Position numbers and translations under genes: made by a program. From Taudactylus pleione (lineage: Eukaryota; Chordata; Amphibia; Anura; Myobatrachidae), in assembly GCA_031769625.1 (NCBI GenBank), contig JAUIMM010000718.1, positions 1 to 64,000 on the forward strand: 64,000 nucleotides of DNA. The letters are read 5' to 3'. The notes under the pieces are model-generated. The model was not told the DNA's origin and made no database searches. It worked only from the letters and a program-made list of their open reading frames with translations. Positions 1-13,600 of this stretch are shown here, one piece after another (positions within the stretch are counted from its first letter, which is position 1; the number at the start of each line of letters is the position of its first letter).

Positions 1-3000
1 ATTTGCTGTTTTCTGTAAAACACAACATGGGAGAAAAACCATTTCACATAATGTTTGTGGGTCTTGGTATTCAACACAATCTGTGAAATTTTGAGCTGTC
101 TGTGTTTGCTACAAGAGGAGATATCACAAAGTATACGCTTTTGTTTCCATTGGTTTCAACGCATTTTGGTCTAAAATGAGCATTTGCTCTTTTCTCTTAA
201 ATGCAACAAGGGAGAAAAACCATTTCACATCACACTTGTGGGTCTTGGTCTTCAACACAATCTGTGAAATTTTTGAGCTGTCTGTGTTTGCTACAAGAGG
301 AGATATCACAAAGTATACGCTTTTGTTTCCATTGGTTTCAATGCATTTTGGTCTAAAACGAGCATTTGCTCTTTTCTCTTAAATGCAACATGGGAGAAAA
401 ACCATTTCAGATCACATTTGTGGGTCTTGGTCTTCAACACAATATGTGAAATTTTGAGCTGTCTGTGTTTGCTACAAGAGGAGTTATCAGAAAGAATGCA
501 TTAATGTTGTTTACATTGCTATCAATGCATTTTGGCCTAAAACGAGCATTTGCTGTTTTCTCTTAAAAGCAACATGGGAGAAAAAACCATTCCACATCAC
601 ATTTGTGGATCTTGGTCTTCAACACAATCTGTGAAATTTTGTGCTGTCTGTGTTTGATACAAGAGGAAATATCACAAAGAATGTGCTTTTTGTTGTTTCC
701 ATTGGATTCAATGCATTTTGGCCTAAAATGAGTATTTGCTGTTTTCTGTTAAACACAACATGGGAGAAAAACCATTTCAAATAACGTTTGTGGGTCTTGG
801 TCTTCAATACAATCTGTGAAATTTTGAGCTGTCTGTGTTTGCTACAAGAGGAGATATCACAAAGTATGCGCTTTTGTTGTTTCCATTGGTTTCAATGCAT
901 TTTGGCCTAAAATGAGCATTTGCTGTTTTCTGTTAAACACAACATGGGAGAAAAACCATTCCACATCACATTTGTGAATTTTGGTCTTCAACACAATCTG
1001 TGAAATTTTGAGCTGTCTGTGTTTGCTACAAGAGGAGATATTACAAAGTATGCGCTATTTGTTGTTTCCATTGGTTTCAATGCATTTTGGCCTAAAATGA
1101 GCATTTGCTGTTTTCTGATAAACACAACATGGGAGAAAAACCATTTCACATAACGTTTGTGGGTCTTCGTCTTCAACACAATCTGTGAAATTTTGAGCTG
1201 TCTGTGTTTGCTACAAGAGGAGATATCACAAAACTATGCGCTTTTGTTGTTTCCATTGGTTTCAATGCATTTTGGCCTAAAATGAGCATTTGCTGTTTTC
1301 TGTTAAACACAACATGGGAGAAAAATCATTTCACATAACGTTTGTGGGTCTTGGTCTTCAACACAATCTGTGAAATTTTGAGCTGTCTGTGTTTGCTACA
1401 AGAGGAGATATTACAAAGTATGCGCTTTTGTTGTTTCCATTGGTTTCAATGCATTTTGGACTTAAATGAGGATTTGTTGTTTTTTCTTAAAGCGCTACAT
1501 GGGATAAAAACCATTTCACATCACATTTGTGGGTATTGGTCTTCAACACAATCTGTGAAATTTTGAGCTGTCTATGTTTGCTACAAGAGGAGTTATCACA
1601 AAGTATGCATTTTTGTTGTTTATATTGGTTTCAAAGCATTTTGGCCTAAAACGAGCATTTGCTGTTTTCTCTTAAATGCAACATGGGAGAAAAACCATTT
1701 CACATCACATTTGTGGGTCTTGGTCTTCAACACAATCTGTGAAATTTTGAGCTGTCTGTGTTTGCTACAAGATGAGATATCACAAAGTATGCGTTTTTGT
1801 TGTTTCCATTGGTTTCAATGCATTTTGGCCTAAAATGAGCTTTTGCTGTTTTCTCTTAAATGCAACATGGGAGAAAAACCATTCCACATCACATTTGTGT
1901 ATCTTGGTCTTCAACACAATCTGTGAAATTTTGAGCTGTCTGTGTTTGCTACAAGAGGAATTATCACAAAGATTGTGCTTTTTGTTGTTTCCATTGGTTT
2001 CAATGCATTTTGGCCTAAAATGAGCATTTGCTGTTTTCTGTAAAACACAACATGGGAGAAAAACCATTTCACATAATGTTTGTGGGTCTTGGTATTCAAC
2101 ACAATCTGTGAAATTTTGAGCTGTCTGTGTTTGCTACAAGAGGAGATATCACAAAGTATACGCTTTTGTTTCCATTGGTTTCAACGCATTTTGGTCTAAA
2201 ATGAGCATTTGCTCTTTTCTCTTAAATGCAACATGGGAGAAAAACCATTTCACATCACACTTGTGGGTCTTGGTCTTCAACACAATCTGTGAAATTTTTG
2301 AGCTGTCTGTGTTTGCTACAAGAGGAGATATCACAAAGTATACGCTTTTGTTTCCATTGGTTTCAATGCATTTTGGTCTAAAACGAGCATTTGCTCTTTT
2401 CTCTTAAATGCAACATGGGAGAAAAACCATTTCAGATCACATTTGTGGGTCTTGGTCTTCAACACAATATGTGAAATTTTGAGCTGTCTGTGTTTGCTAC
2501 AAGAGGAGTTATCAGAAAGAATGCATTAATGTTGTTTACATTGCTATCAATGCATTTTGGCCTGAAACGAGCATTTGCTGTTTTCTCTTAAAAGCAACAT
2601 GGGAGAAAAACCATTCCACATCACATTTGTGGATCTTGGTCTTCAACACAATCTGTGAAATTTTGTGCTGTCTGTGTTTGCTACAAGAGGAAATATCACA
2701 AAGAATGTGCTTTTTGTTGTTTCCATTGGATTCAATGCATTTTGGCCTAAAATGAGTATTTGCTGTTTTCTGTTAAACACAACATGGGAGAAAAACCATT
2801 TCAAATAACGTTTGTGGGTCTTGGTCTTCAATACAATCTGTGAAATTTTGAGCTGTCTGTGTTTGCTACAAGAGGAGATATCACAAAGTATGCGCTTTTG
2901 TTGTTTCCATTGGTTTCAATGCATTTTGGCCTAAAATGAGCATTTGCTGTTTTCTGTTAAACACAACATGGGAGAAAAACCATTCCACATCACATTTGTG

Positions 3001-3700
3001 AATTTTGGTCTTCAACACAATCTGTGAAATTTTGAGCTGTCTGTGTTTGCTACAAGAGGAGATATTACAAAGTATGTGCTTTTTGTTTTTTCCATTGGTT
3101 TCAATGCAGTTTGGCCTAAAATGAGCATTTGCTGTTTTCTGATAAACACAACATGGGAGAAAAACCATTTCACATAAAGTTTGTGGGTCTTGGTCTTCAA
3201 CACAATCTGTGAAATTTTGAGCTGTCTGTGTTTGCTACAAGAGGAGATATCACAAACTATGCGCTTTTGTTGTTTCCATTGGTTTCAATGCATTTTGGCC
3301 TAAAATGAGCATTTGCTGTTTTCTGTTAAACACAACATGGGAGAAAAATCATTTCACATAACGTTTGTGGGTCTTGGTCTTCAACACAATCTTGAAATTT
3401 TGAGCTGTCTGTGTTTGCTACAAGAGGAGATATTACAAAGTATGCGCTTTTGTTGTTTCCATTGGTTTCAATGCATTTTGGACTTAAATGAGGATTTGTT
3501 GTTTTTTCTTAAAGCGCTACATGGGATAAAAACCATTTCACATCACATTTGTGGGTATTGATCTTCAACACAATCTGTGAAATTTTGAGCTGTCTATGTT
3601 TGCTACAAGAGGAGTTATCACAAAGTATGCATTTTTGTTGTTTATATTGGTTTCAAAGCATTTTGGCCTAAAACGAGCATTTGCTGTGTTCTCTTAAATG
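1..3700 (+). repeat. Higher-order repeat, about 2,024 bp (11 monomers), two copies
   Basis: The block starting at 1 recurs from about 2025, in register at an offset of 2024-2025 bp, with only scattered substitutions up to about 3690. A diagnostic variant, CTGTAAAACACAACATGG instead of CTGTTAAACACAAC, lies near 15 and again near 2040, and later near 6633, 11404 and 18920. The last part of the second copy (about 3000-3760) is repeated once more at about 5020-5785 at an offset of 2023. The unit is therefore an eleven-monomer block that was duplicated and then partly reshuffled by gain or loss of whole monomers. Confidence 0.85.
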
Positions 3701-3959
3701 CAACATGGGAGAAAAACCATTTTACATCACATTTCTGGGTCTTGGTCTTCAACACAATCTGTGAAATTTTGAGCTGTCTGTGTTTGCTACAAGAGGAGAT
3801 ATCACAAAGTATGCGCTTTTGTTGTTTCCATTGGTTTCAATGCATTTTGGCCTTAAAAAAGCATTTGCTGTTTTCTCTTAAGCGCAACATGGGAGAAAAA
3901 ACAATTTGACATCACATTTGTGGGTCTTGGTCTTCAACACAATCTGTGAAATTTTGAGC

Positions 3960-6800
3960 TGTCTGTGTTTGCTACAAGAGGAGATATCACAAAGTATACG
4001 CTTTTGTTTCCATTGGTTTCAATGCATTTTGGTCTAAAACGAGCATTTGCTCTTTTCTCTTAAATGCAACATGGGAGAAAAACCATTTCACATCACATTT
4101 ATGGGTCTTGGCCTTCAACACAATCTGTGAAATTTTGAGCAGTCTGTGTTTGCTACAAGAGGAGTTATCAGAAAGAATGCATTATTGTTGTTTACATTGC
4201 TTTCAATGCATTTTGGCCTAAAACGAGCATTTGCTGTTTTCTCTTAAAAGCAACATGGGAGAAAAACCATTTCAAATCCATTTGTCGGTCTTGGTCTTCA
4301 ACACAATCTGTGAAATTTTGAGCTGTCTGTGTTTGCTACAAGAGGAGTTATCACAAAGTATGCATTATTGTTGTTTACATTGGTTTCAAAGCATTTTGGC
4401 CTAAAACGAGCATTTGCTTTTTTCTCTTAAATGCAACATGGGAGAAAAACCATTTCACATCACATTTGTGGGTCTTGGTCTTCAACACAATCTGTGAAAT
4501 TTTGAGCTGTCTGTGTTTGCTACAAGATGAGATATCACAAAGTATGCGCTTTTGTTGTTTCCATTGGTTTCAATGCATTTTGGCCTAAAATGAGCTTTGG
4601 CTGTTTTCTCTTAAACGCAACATGGGAGAAAAACCATTCCACATCACATTTGTGTATCTTGGTCTTCAACACAATCTGTGAAATTTTGAGCTGTCTGTGT
4701 TTGCTACAAGAGGAATTATCACAAAGATTGTGCTTTTTGTTGTTTCCATTGGTTTCAATGCATTTTGGCCTAAAATGAGCATTTGCTGTATTCTGTTAAA
4801 CACAACATGGGAGAAAAACCATTTCACATAACGTTTGAGGGTCTTGGTCTTCAATACAATCTGTGAAATTTTGAGCTGTCTGTGTTTGCTACAAGAGGAG
4901 TTATCAGAAAGAATGCATTATTGTTGTTTACATTGCTTTCAATGCATTTTGGCCTAAAATGAGCATTTGCTGTTTTCTCTTAAACGCAACATGGGAGAAA
5001 AACCATTCCACATCACATTTGTGAATCTTGGTCTTCAACACAATCTGTGAAATTTTGAGCTGTCTGTGTTTGCTACAAGAGGAGATATTACAAAGTATGC
5101 GCTTTTTGTTGTTTCCATTGGTTTCAATGCATTTTGGCCTAAAATGAGCATTTGCTGTTTTCTGATAAACACAACATGGGAGAAAAACCATTTCACATAA
5201 CGTTTGTGGGTCTTGGTCTTCAACACAATCTGTGAAATTTTGAGCTGTCTGTGTTTGCTACAAGAGGAGATATCACAAACTATGCGCTTTTGTTGTTTCC
5301 ATTGGTTTCAATGCATTTTGGACTAAAATGAGCATTTGCTGTTTTCTGTTAAACACAACATGGGAGAAAAATCATTTCACATAACGTTTGTAGGTCTTGG
5401 TCTTCAACACAATCTGTGAAATTTTGAGCTGTCTGTGTTTGCTACAAGAGGAGATATTACAAAGTATGCACTTTTGTTGTTTCCATTGGTTTCAATGCAT
5501 TTTGGACTTAAATGAGGATTTGTTGTTTTTTCTTAAAGCGCTACATGGGATAAAAACCATTTCACATCACATTTGTGGGTATTGGTCTTCAACACAATCT
5601 GTGAAATTTTGAGCTGTCTATGTTTGCTACAAGAGGCGTTATCACAAAGTATGCATTTTTGTTGTTTATATTGGTTTCAAAGCATTTTGGCCTAAAACGA
5701 GCATTTGCTGTTTTCTCTTAAATGCAACATAGGAGAAAAACCATTTTACATCACATTTCTGGGTCTTGGTCTTCAACACAATCTGTGAAATTTTGAGCTG
5801 TCTGTGTTTGCTACAAGAGGAGATATCATAAAGTATACGCTTTTGTTTCCATTGGTTTCAATGCATTTTGGTCTAAAACGAGCATTTGCTCTTTTCTCTT
5901 AAATGCAACATGGGAGAAAAACCATTTCACATCACATTTGTGGGTCTTGGTCTTCAACACAATCTGTGAAATTTTGAGCTGTCTGTGTTTGCTACAAGAG
6001 GAGTTATCAGAAAGAATGCATTATTGTTGTTTACATTGCTTTCAATGCATTTTGGCCTAAAACGAGCATTTGCTGTTTTCTCTTAAAAGCAACATGGGAG
6101 AAAAACCATTTCACATCCATTTGTCGGTCTTGGTCTTCAACACAATCTGTGAAATTTTGAGCTGTCTGTGTTTGCTACAAGAGGAGTTATCACAAAGTAT
6201 GCATTATTGTTGTTTACATTGGTTTCAAAGCATTTTGGCCTAAAACGAGCATTTGCTGTTTTCTCTTAAATGCAACATGGGAGAAAAACCATTTCACATC
6301 ACATTTGTGGGTCTTGGTCTTCAACACAATCTGTGAAATTTTGAGCTGTCTGTGTTTGCTACAAGATGAGATATCACAAAGTATGCGCTTTTGTTGTTTC
6401 CATTGGTTTCAATGCATTTTGGCCTAAAATGAGCTTTTGCTGTTTTCTCTTAAACGCAACATGGGAGAAAAACCATTCCACATCACATTTGTGTATCTTG
6501 GTCTTCAACACAATCTGTGAAATTTTGAGCTGTCTGTGTTTGCTACAAGAGGAATTATCACAAAGATTGTGCTTTTTGTTGTTTCCATTGGTTTCAATGC
6601 ATTTTGGCCTAAAATGAGCATTTGCTGTTTTCTGTAAAACACAACATGGGAGAAAAACCATTTCACATAATGTTTGTGGGTCTTGGTATTCAACACAATC
6701 TGTGAAATTTTGAGCTGTCTGTGTTTGCTACAAGAGGAGATATCACAAAGTATACGCATTTGTTTCCATTGGTTTCAACGCATTTTGGTCTAAAATGAGT
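3960..6800 (+). repeat. Higher-order repeat, about 1,839 bp (10 monomers), two copies
   Basis: The segment at about 3960-4960 is matched at about 5800-6800 at an offset of 1839 bp. Diagnostic variants shared in order are an ACATCCATTTGTCGGTC-like monomer (near 4275 and 6113), an ACAAGATGAG monomer (near 4520 and 6361) and a GAGGAATTATCACAAAGATTG monomer (near 4709 and 6550). The offset is one monomer shorter than the 11-mer unit to the left, showing that unit length changes by whole monomers. Confidence 0.8.
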
Positions 6801-7699
6801 ATTTGCTCTTTTCTCTTAAATGCAACATGGGAGAAAAACCATTTCACATCACACTTGTGGGTCTTGGTCTTCAACACAATCTGTGAAATTTTTGAGCTGT
6901 CTGTGTTTGCTACAAGAGGAGATATCACAAAGTATACGCTTTTGTTTCCATTGGTTTCAATGCATTTTGGTCTAAAACGAGCATTTGCTCTTTTCTCTTA
7001 AATGCAACATGGGAGAAAAACCATTTCAGATCATATTTGTGGGTCTTGGTCTTCAACACAATATGTGAAATTTTGAGCTGTCTGTGTTTGCTACAAGAGG
7101 AGTTATCAGAAAGAATGCATTAATGTTGTTTACATTGCTATCAATGCATTTTGGCCTAAAACGAGCATTTCCTGTTTTCTCTTAAAAGCAACATGGGAGA
7201 AAAACCATTCCACATCACATTTGTGGATCTTGGTCTTCAACACAATCTGTGAAATTTTGTGCTCTCTGTGTTTGCTACAAGAGGAAATATCACAAAGAAT
7301 GTGCTTTTTGTTGTTTCCATTGGATTCAATGCATTTTGGCCTAAAATGAGTATTTGCTGTTTTCTGTTAAACACAACATGGGAGAAAAACCATTTCACAT
7401 AACGTTTGTGGGTCTTGGTCTTCAATACAATCTGTGAAATTTTGAGCTGTCTGTGTTTGCTACAAGAGGAGATATCACAAAGTATGCGCTTTTGTTGTTT
7501 CCATTGGTTTCAATGCATTTTGGCCTAAAATGAGCATTTGCTGTTTTCTGTTAAACACAACATGGGAGAAAAACCATTTCACATAATGTTTGTGGGTCAT
7601 GGTCTTCAATACAATCTGTGAAATTTTGAGCTGTCTGTGTTTGCTACAAGAGGAGATATCACAAAGTATGCGCTTTTGTTGTTTCCATTGGTTTCAATG

Positions 7700-10600
7700 C
7701 ATTTTTGACTTAAATGAGCATTTGTTGTTTTCTCTTAAACGCAACATGGGAGAAAAAACATTTCACATCACATTTGTGGGTCTTGGTCTTCAACACAATC
7801 TGTGAAATTTTGAGCTGTCTGTGTTTGCTGCAAGAGGAGTTATCACAAAGTATGCATTATTGTTGTTTACATTGCTTTCAAAGCATTTTGGCCTAAAATG
7901 AGCATTTGCTGTTTTCTCTTAAAAGCAACTTGGGAGAAAAACCATTTCATATCACATTTGTGGGTCTTGGTCTTCAACACAATCTGTGAAATTTTGAGCT
8001 GTCTGTGTTTGCTACAAGAGAAAATATCACAAAGTATACGCTTTTGTTTCCATTGGTTTCAACGCATTTTGGTCTAAAATGAGCATTTGCTCTTTTCTCT
8101 TAAATGCAACATGGGAGAAAAACCATTTCACATCACACTTGTGGGTCTTGGTCTTCAACACAATCTGAGAAATTTTGAGCTGTCTGTGTTTGCTACAAGA
8201 GGAGTTATCACAAAGTATGCATTATTGTTGTTTACATTGCTTTCAATGCATTTTGGCCTAAAACGAGCATTTGCGGTTTTCTCTTAAAAGCAACATGGGA
8301 GAAAAACCATTTCACATCACATTTGTGGGTCTTGGTCTTCAACACAATCTGTGAAATTTTGAGCTGTCTGTGTTTGCTACAAGAGGAGATATCACAAAGT
8401 ATACGCTTTTGTTTCCATTGGTTTCAATGCATTTTGGTCTAAAACGAGCATTTGCTCTTTTCTCTTAAACGCAACATGGAAGAAAAACCATTTCACTTAA
8501 CGTTTGTGGTTCTTGGTCTTCAATACAATCTGTGAAATTTTGAGCTGTCTGTGTTTGCTACAAGAGGAGATATCACAAAGTATGCGCTTTTGTTGTTTCC
8601 ACTGGTTTCAATGCATTTTGGCCTTAAAAAAGCATTTGCTGTTTTCTCTTAAACGCAACATGGGAGAAAAACAATTTGACATCACATTTGTGGGTCTTGG
8701 TCTTCAACACAATCTGTGAAATTTTGAGCTGTCTGTGTTTGCTACAAGAGGAGATATCACAAAGTATGCGCTTTTGTTGTTTCCACTGGTTTCAATGCAT
8801 TTTGGACTTAAATGAGCATTTGTTGTTTTCTCTTAAACGCAACATGGGAGAAAAAACATTTCACATCACATTTGTGGGTCTTGGTCTTCAACACAATCTG
8901 TTACATTTTGAGCTGTCTGTGTTTGCTACTAGAGGAGTTATCACAAAGTATGCATTATTGTTATTTACATTGGTTTCAATGCATTTTGGCCTAAAACGAG
9001 CATTTGCTGTTTTCTCTTAAAAGCAACATTGGAGAATAACCTATTTCACATCACATTTGTGGGTCTTGGTCTTCAACACAATCTGCGAAATTTTGAGCTG
9101 TCTGTGTTTGCTACAAGAGGAGTTATCACAAAGTATGCATTATTGTTATTTACATTGGTTTCAATGCATTTTGGTCTAAAAAAGCATTTGCTGTTTTCTC
9201 TTAAATATAAAATGGGAGAAAAACCATTTCACATCACATTTGTGGGTCTTGGTCTTCAACACAATCTGTGAAAATTTGAGCTGTCTGTGTTTGCAACAAG
9301 AGGAGATATCACAAAGTATGCGCTTTTGTTGTTTCCATTGGTTTCAATGCATTTTGGCCTAAAACGAGCATTTGCTGTTTTCTCTTAAACACAAGATGGG
9401 ATAAAAACCATTTCACATCACATTTGTGGGTCTTAGTCTTCAACACAATCTGTGAAATTTTGAGCTGTCTGTGTTTGCTACTAGAGGAGTTATCACAAAG
9501 TCTGCATTATTGTTGTTTACATCGCTTTCAATACATTTTGGCCAAAAACGAGCATTTGCTGTTTTCTCTTAAAAGCAACATGGGAGAAAAACCATTTCAC
9601 ATCACATTTGTGGGTCTTGGTCTTCAACACAATCTGTGAAATTATGAGCTGTCTGTGTTTGCTACAAGAGGAGATATCACAAAGTATACACTTTAGTTTC
9701 CATTGTTTTCAATGCATTTTGGTCTAAAACGAGCATTTGCTCTTTTCTCTTAAACACAACATGGGAGAAAAACCATTTCACATCACATTTGTGGGTCTTG
9801 GTCTTCAACACAATCTGTGAAATTTTGAGCTGTCTGTGTTTGCTACAAGAGGAGTTATCAGAAAGAATGCATTATTGTTGTTTACATTGGTTTCAATGCA
9901 TTTTGGCCTAAAACGAGCATTTGCTGTTTTCTCTTAAAAGCAACATGGGAGAAAAACCATTCCACATCACATTTGTGGATCTTGGTCTTCAACACAATCT
10001 GTGAAATTTTGTGCTGTCTGTGTTTGCTTCAAGAGGAAATATCACAAAGATTGTGCTTTTTGTTGTTTCCATTGGTTTCAATGCATTTTGGCATAAAATG
10101 AGCATTTGCTGTATTCTGTTAAACACAACATGGGAGAAAAACCATTTCACATAACGTTTGAGGGTCTTGGTCTTCAATACAATCTGTGAAATTTTGAGCT
10201 GTCTGTGTTTGCTACAAGAGGAGATATCACAAAGTATGCGCTTTTGTTTTTTCCATTGGTTTCAATGCAATTCGGCCTAAAATGAGCATTTGCTGTTTTT
10301 TGTTAAACACAACATGGGAGAAAAAACATTTCACATAACGTTTGTGGGTCTTGGTCTTCAATACAATCTGTGAAATTTTGAGCTGTCTGTGTTTGCTACA
10401 AGAGGAGATATCACAAAGTATGCGCTTTTGTTGTTTCCATTGGTTTCAATGCATTTTGGACTTAAATGAGCATTTGTTGTTTTTTCTTAAAACGCAACAT
10501 GGGAGAAAAACCATTTCACATCACATTTGTGGGTATTGGTCTTCAACACAATCTGTGAAATTTTGAGCTGTCTGTGTTTGCTACAAGAGGAGTTATCACA

Positions 10601-13600
10601 AAGTATGTATTTTTGTTGTTTACTTTGGTTTCAAAGCATTTTGGCCTAAAACGAGCATTTGCTGTTTTCTCTTAAAAGCAACATGGGAGAAAAACCATTT
10701 CATATCACATTTGTGGGTCTTGGTCTTCAACACAACCTGTGAAATTTTGAGCTGTCTGTGTTTGCTACAAGAGAAAATATCACAAAGTATACGCTTTTGT
10801 TTCCATTGGTTTCAATGCATTTTGGCCTTAAAAAAGCATTTGCTGTTTTCTCTTAAATGCAACATGGGAGAAAAACCATTTCACATCACATTTGTGGGTC
10901 TTGGTCTTCAACACAATCTGTGAAATTTTGAGCTGTCTGTGTTTGCTACAAGAGGAGTTATCAGAAAGAATGCATTATTGTTGTTTACATTGCTTTCAAT
11001 GCATTTTGGCCTAAAACGAGCATTTGCTGTTTTCTCTTAAAAGCAACATGGGAGAAAAACCATTTCACATCCATTAGTCGGTCTTGGTCTTCAACACAGT
11101 CTGTGAAATTTTGAGCTGTCTGTGTTTGCTACAAGAGGAGTTATCACAAAGTATGCATTATTGTTGTTTACATTGGTTTCAAAGCATTTTGGCCTAAAAC
11201 GAGCATTTGCTGTTTTCTCTTAAATGCAACATGGGAGAAAAACCATTTCACATCACATTTGTGGGTCTTGGTCTTCAACACAATCTGTGAAATTTTGAGC
11301 TGTCTGTGTTTGCTACAAGAGGAATTATCACAAAGATTGTGCTTTTTGTTGTTTCCATTGGTCTCAATGCATTTTGGCCTAAAATGAGCATTTGCTGTTT
11401 TCTGTAAAACACAACATGGGAGAAAAACCATTTCACATAATGTTTGTGGGTCTTGGTATTCAACACAATCTGTGAAATTTTGAGCTGTCTGTGTTTGCTA
11501 CAAGAGGAGATATCACAAAGTATACGCTTTTGTTTCCATTGGTTTCAACGCATTTTGGTCTAAAATGAGCATTTGCTCTTTTCTCTTAAATGCAACATGG
11601 GAGAAAAACCATTTCACATCACACTTGTGGGTCTTGGTCTTCAACACAATCTGTGAAATTTTTGAGCTGTCTGTGTTTGCTACAAGAGGAGATATCACAA
11701 AGTATACGCTTTTGTTTCCATTGGTATCAATGCATTTTGGTCTAAAACGAGCATTTGCTCTTTTCTCTTAAATGCAACATGGGAGAAAAACCATTTCAGA
11801 TCACATTTGTGGGTCTTGGTCTTCAACACAATATGTGAAATTTTGAGCTGTCAGTGTTTGCTACAAGAGGAGTTATCAGAAAGAATGCATTAATGTTGTT
11901 TACATTACTATCAATGCATTTTGGCCTAAAACGAGCATTTGCTGTTTTCTCTTAAAAGCAACATGGGAGAAAAACCATTCCACATCACATTTGTGGGTCT
12001 TGGTCTTCAACACAATCTGTGAAATTTTGAGCTGTCTGTGTTTGCTACAAGAGGAGATATCACAAAGTATGCGCTTTTGTTGTTTCCATTGGTTTCAATG
12101 CATTTTGGCCTAAAATGAGCATTTGCTGTTTTCTGTTAAACACAACATGGGAGAAAAACCATTTCACATTATGTTTGTGGGTCATGGTCTTCAATACAAT
12201 CTGTGAAATTTTGAGCTGTCTGTGTTTGCTACAAGAGGAGATTTTACAAGTATGCGCTTTTGTTGTTTCCATTGGTTTCAATGCATTTTGGTCTTAAAAA
12301 AGCATTTGCTGTTTTCTCTTAAATGCAACATGGGAGAAAAACAATTTGACATCACATTTGTGGGTCTTGGTCTTCAACACAATCTGTGAAATTTTGAGCT
12401 GTCTGTGTTTGCTACAAGAGGAGATATCACAAAGTATGTGCTTTTGTTGTTTACATTGCTTTCAAAGCATTTTGGACTTAAATGAGCATTTGTTGTTTTC
12501 TCTTAAACGCAACATGGGAGAAAAAACATTTCACATCACATTTGTGGGTCTTGGTCTTCAACACAATCTGTGAAATTTTGAGCTGTCTGTGTTTGCTGCA
12601 AGAGGAGTTATCACAAAGTATGCATTATTGTTGTTTACATTGCTTTCAAAGCATTTTGGCCTAAAATGAGCATTTGCTGTTTTCTTTTAAAAGCAACTTG
12701 GGAGAAAAACCATTTCATATCACATTTGTGGGTCTTGGTCTTCAACACAATCTGTGAAATTTTGAGCTGTCTGTGTTTGCTACAAGAGAAAATATCACAA
12801 AGTATACGCTTTTGTTTCCATTGGTTTCAACGCATTTTGGTCTAAAATGAGCATTTGCTCTTTTCTCTTAAATGCAACATGGGAGAAAAACCATTTCACA
12901 TCACACTTGTGGGTCTTGGTCTTCAACACAATCTGAGAAATTTTGAGCTGTCTGTGTTTGCTACAAGAGGAGTTATCACAAAGTATGCATTATTGTTGTT
13001 TACATTGCTTTCAATGCATTTTGGCCTAAAACGAGCATTTGCTGTTTTCTCTTAAAAGCAACATGGGAGAAAAACCATTTCACATCACATTTGTGGGTCT
13101 TGGTCTTCAACACAATCTGTGAAATTTTGAGCTGTCTGTGTTTGCTACAAGAGGAGATATCACAAAGTATACGCTTTTGTTTCCATTGGTTTCAATGCAT
13201 TTTGGTCTAAAACGAGCATTTGCTCTTTTCTCTTAAACGCAACATGGGAGAAAAACCATTTCACATAACGTTTGTGGTTCTTGGTCTTCAATACAATCTG
13301 TGAAATTTTGAGCTGTCTGTGTTTGCTACAAGAGGAGATATCACAAAGTATGCGCTTTTGTTGTTTCCACTGGTTTCAATGCATTTTGGCCTTAAAAAAG
13401 CATTTGCTGTTTTCTCTTAAACGCAACATGGGAGAAAAACAATTTGACATCACATTTGTGGGTCTTGGTCTTCAACACAATCTGTGAAATTTTGAGCTGT
13501 CTGTGTTTGCTACAAGAGGAGATATCACAAAGTATGCGCTTTTGTTGTTTCCACTGGTTTCAATGCATTTTGGACTTAAATGAGCATTTGTTGTTTTCTC

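Noticed and set aside
10271..10290. Possible CENP-B box: TTCGGCCTAAAA in the rare GCAATTCGGCC monomers (also 17238, 17422, 21642)
   Set aside because: It matches only the first half of the motif (TTCG-N4-A); the required CGGG is replaced by ATGA-like sequence, and the TTCG is a private variant of four monomers.
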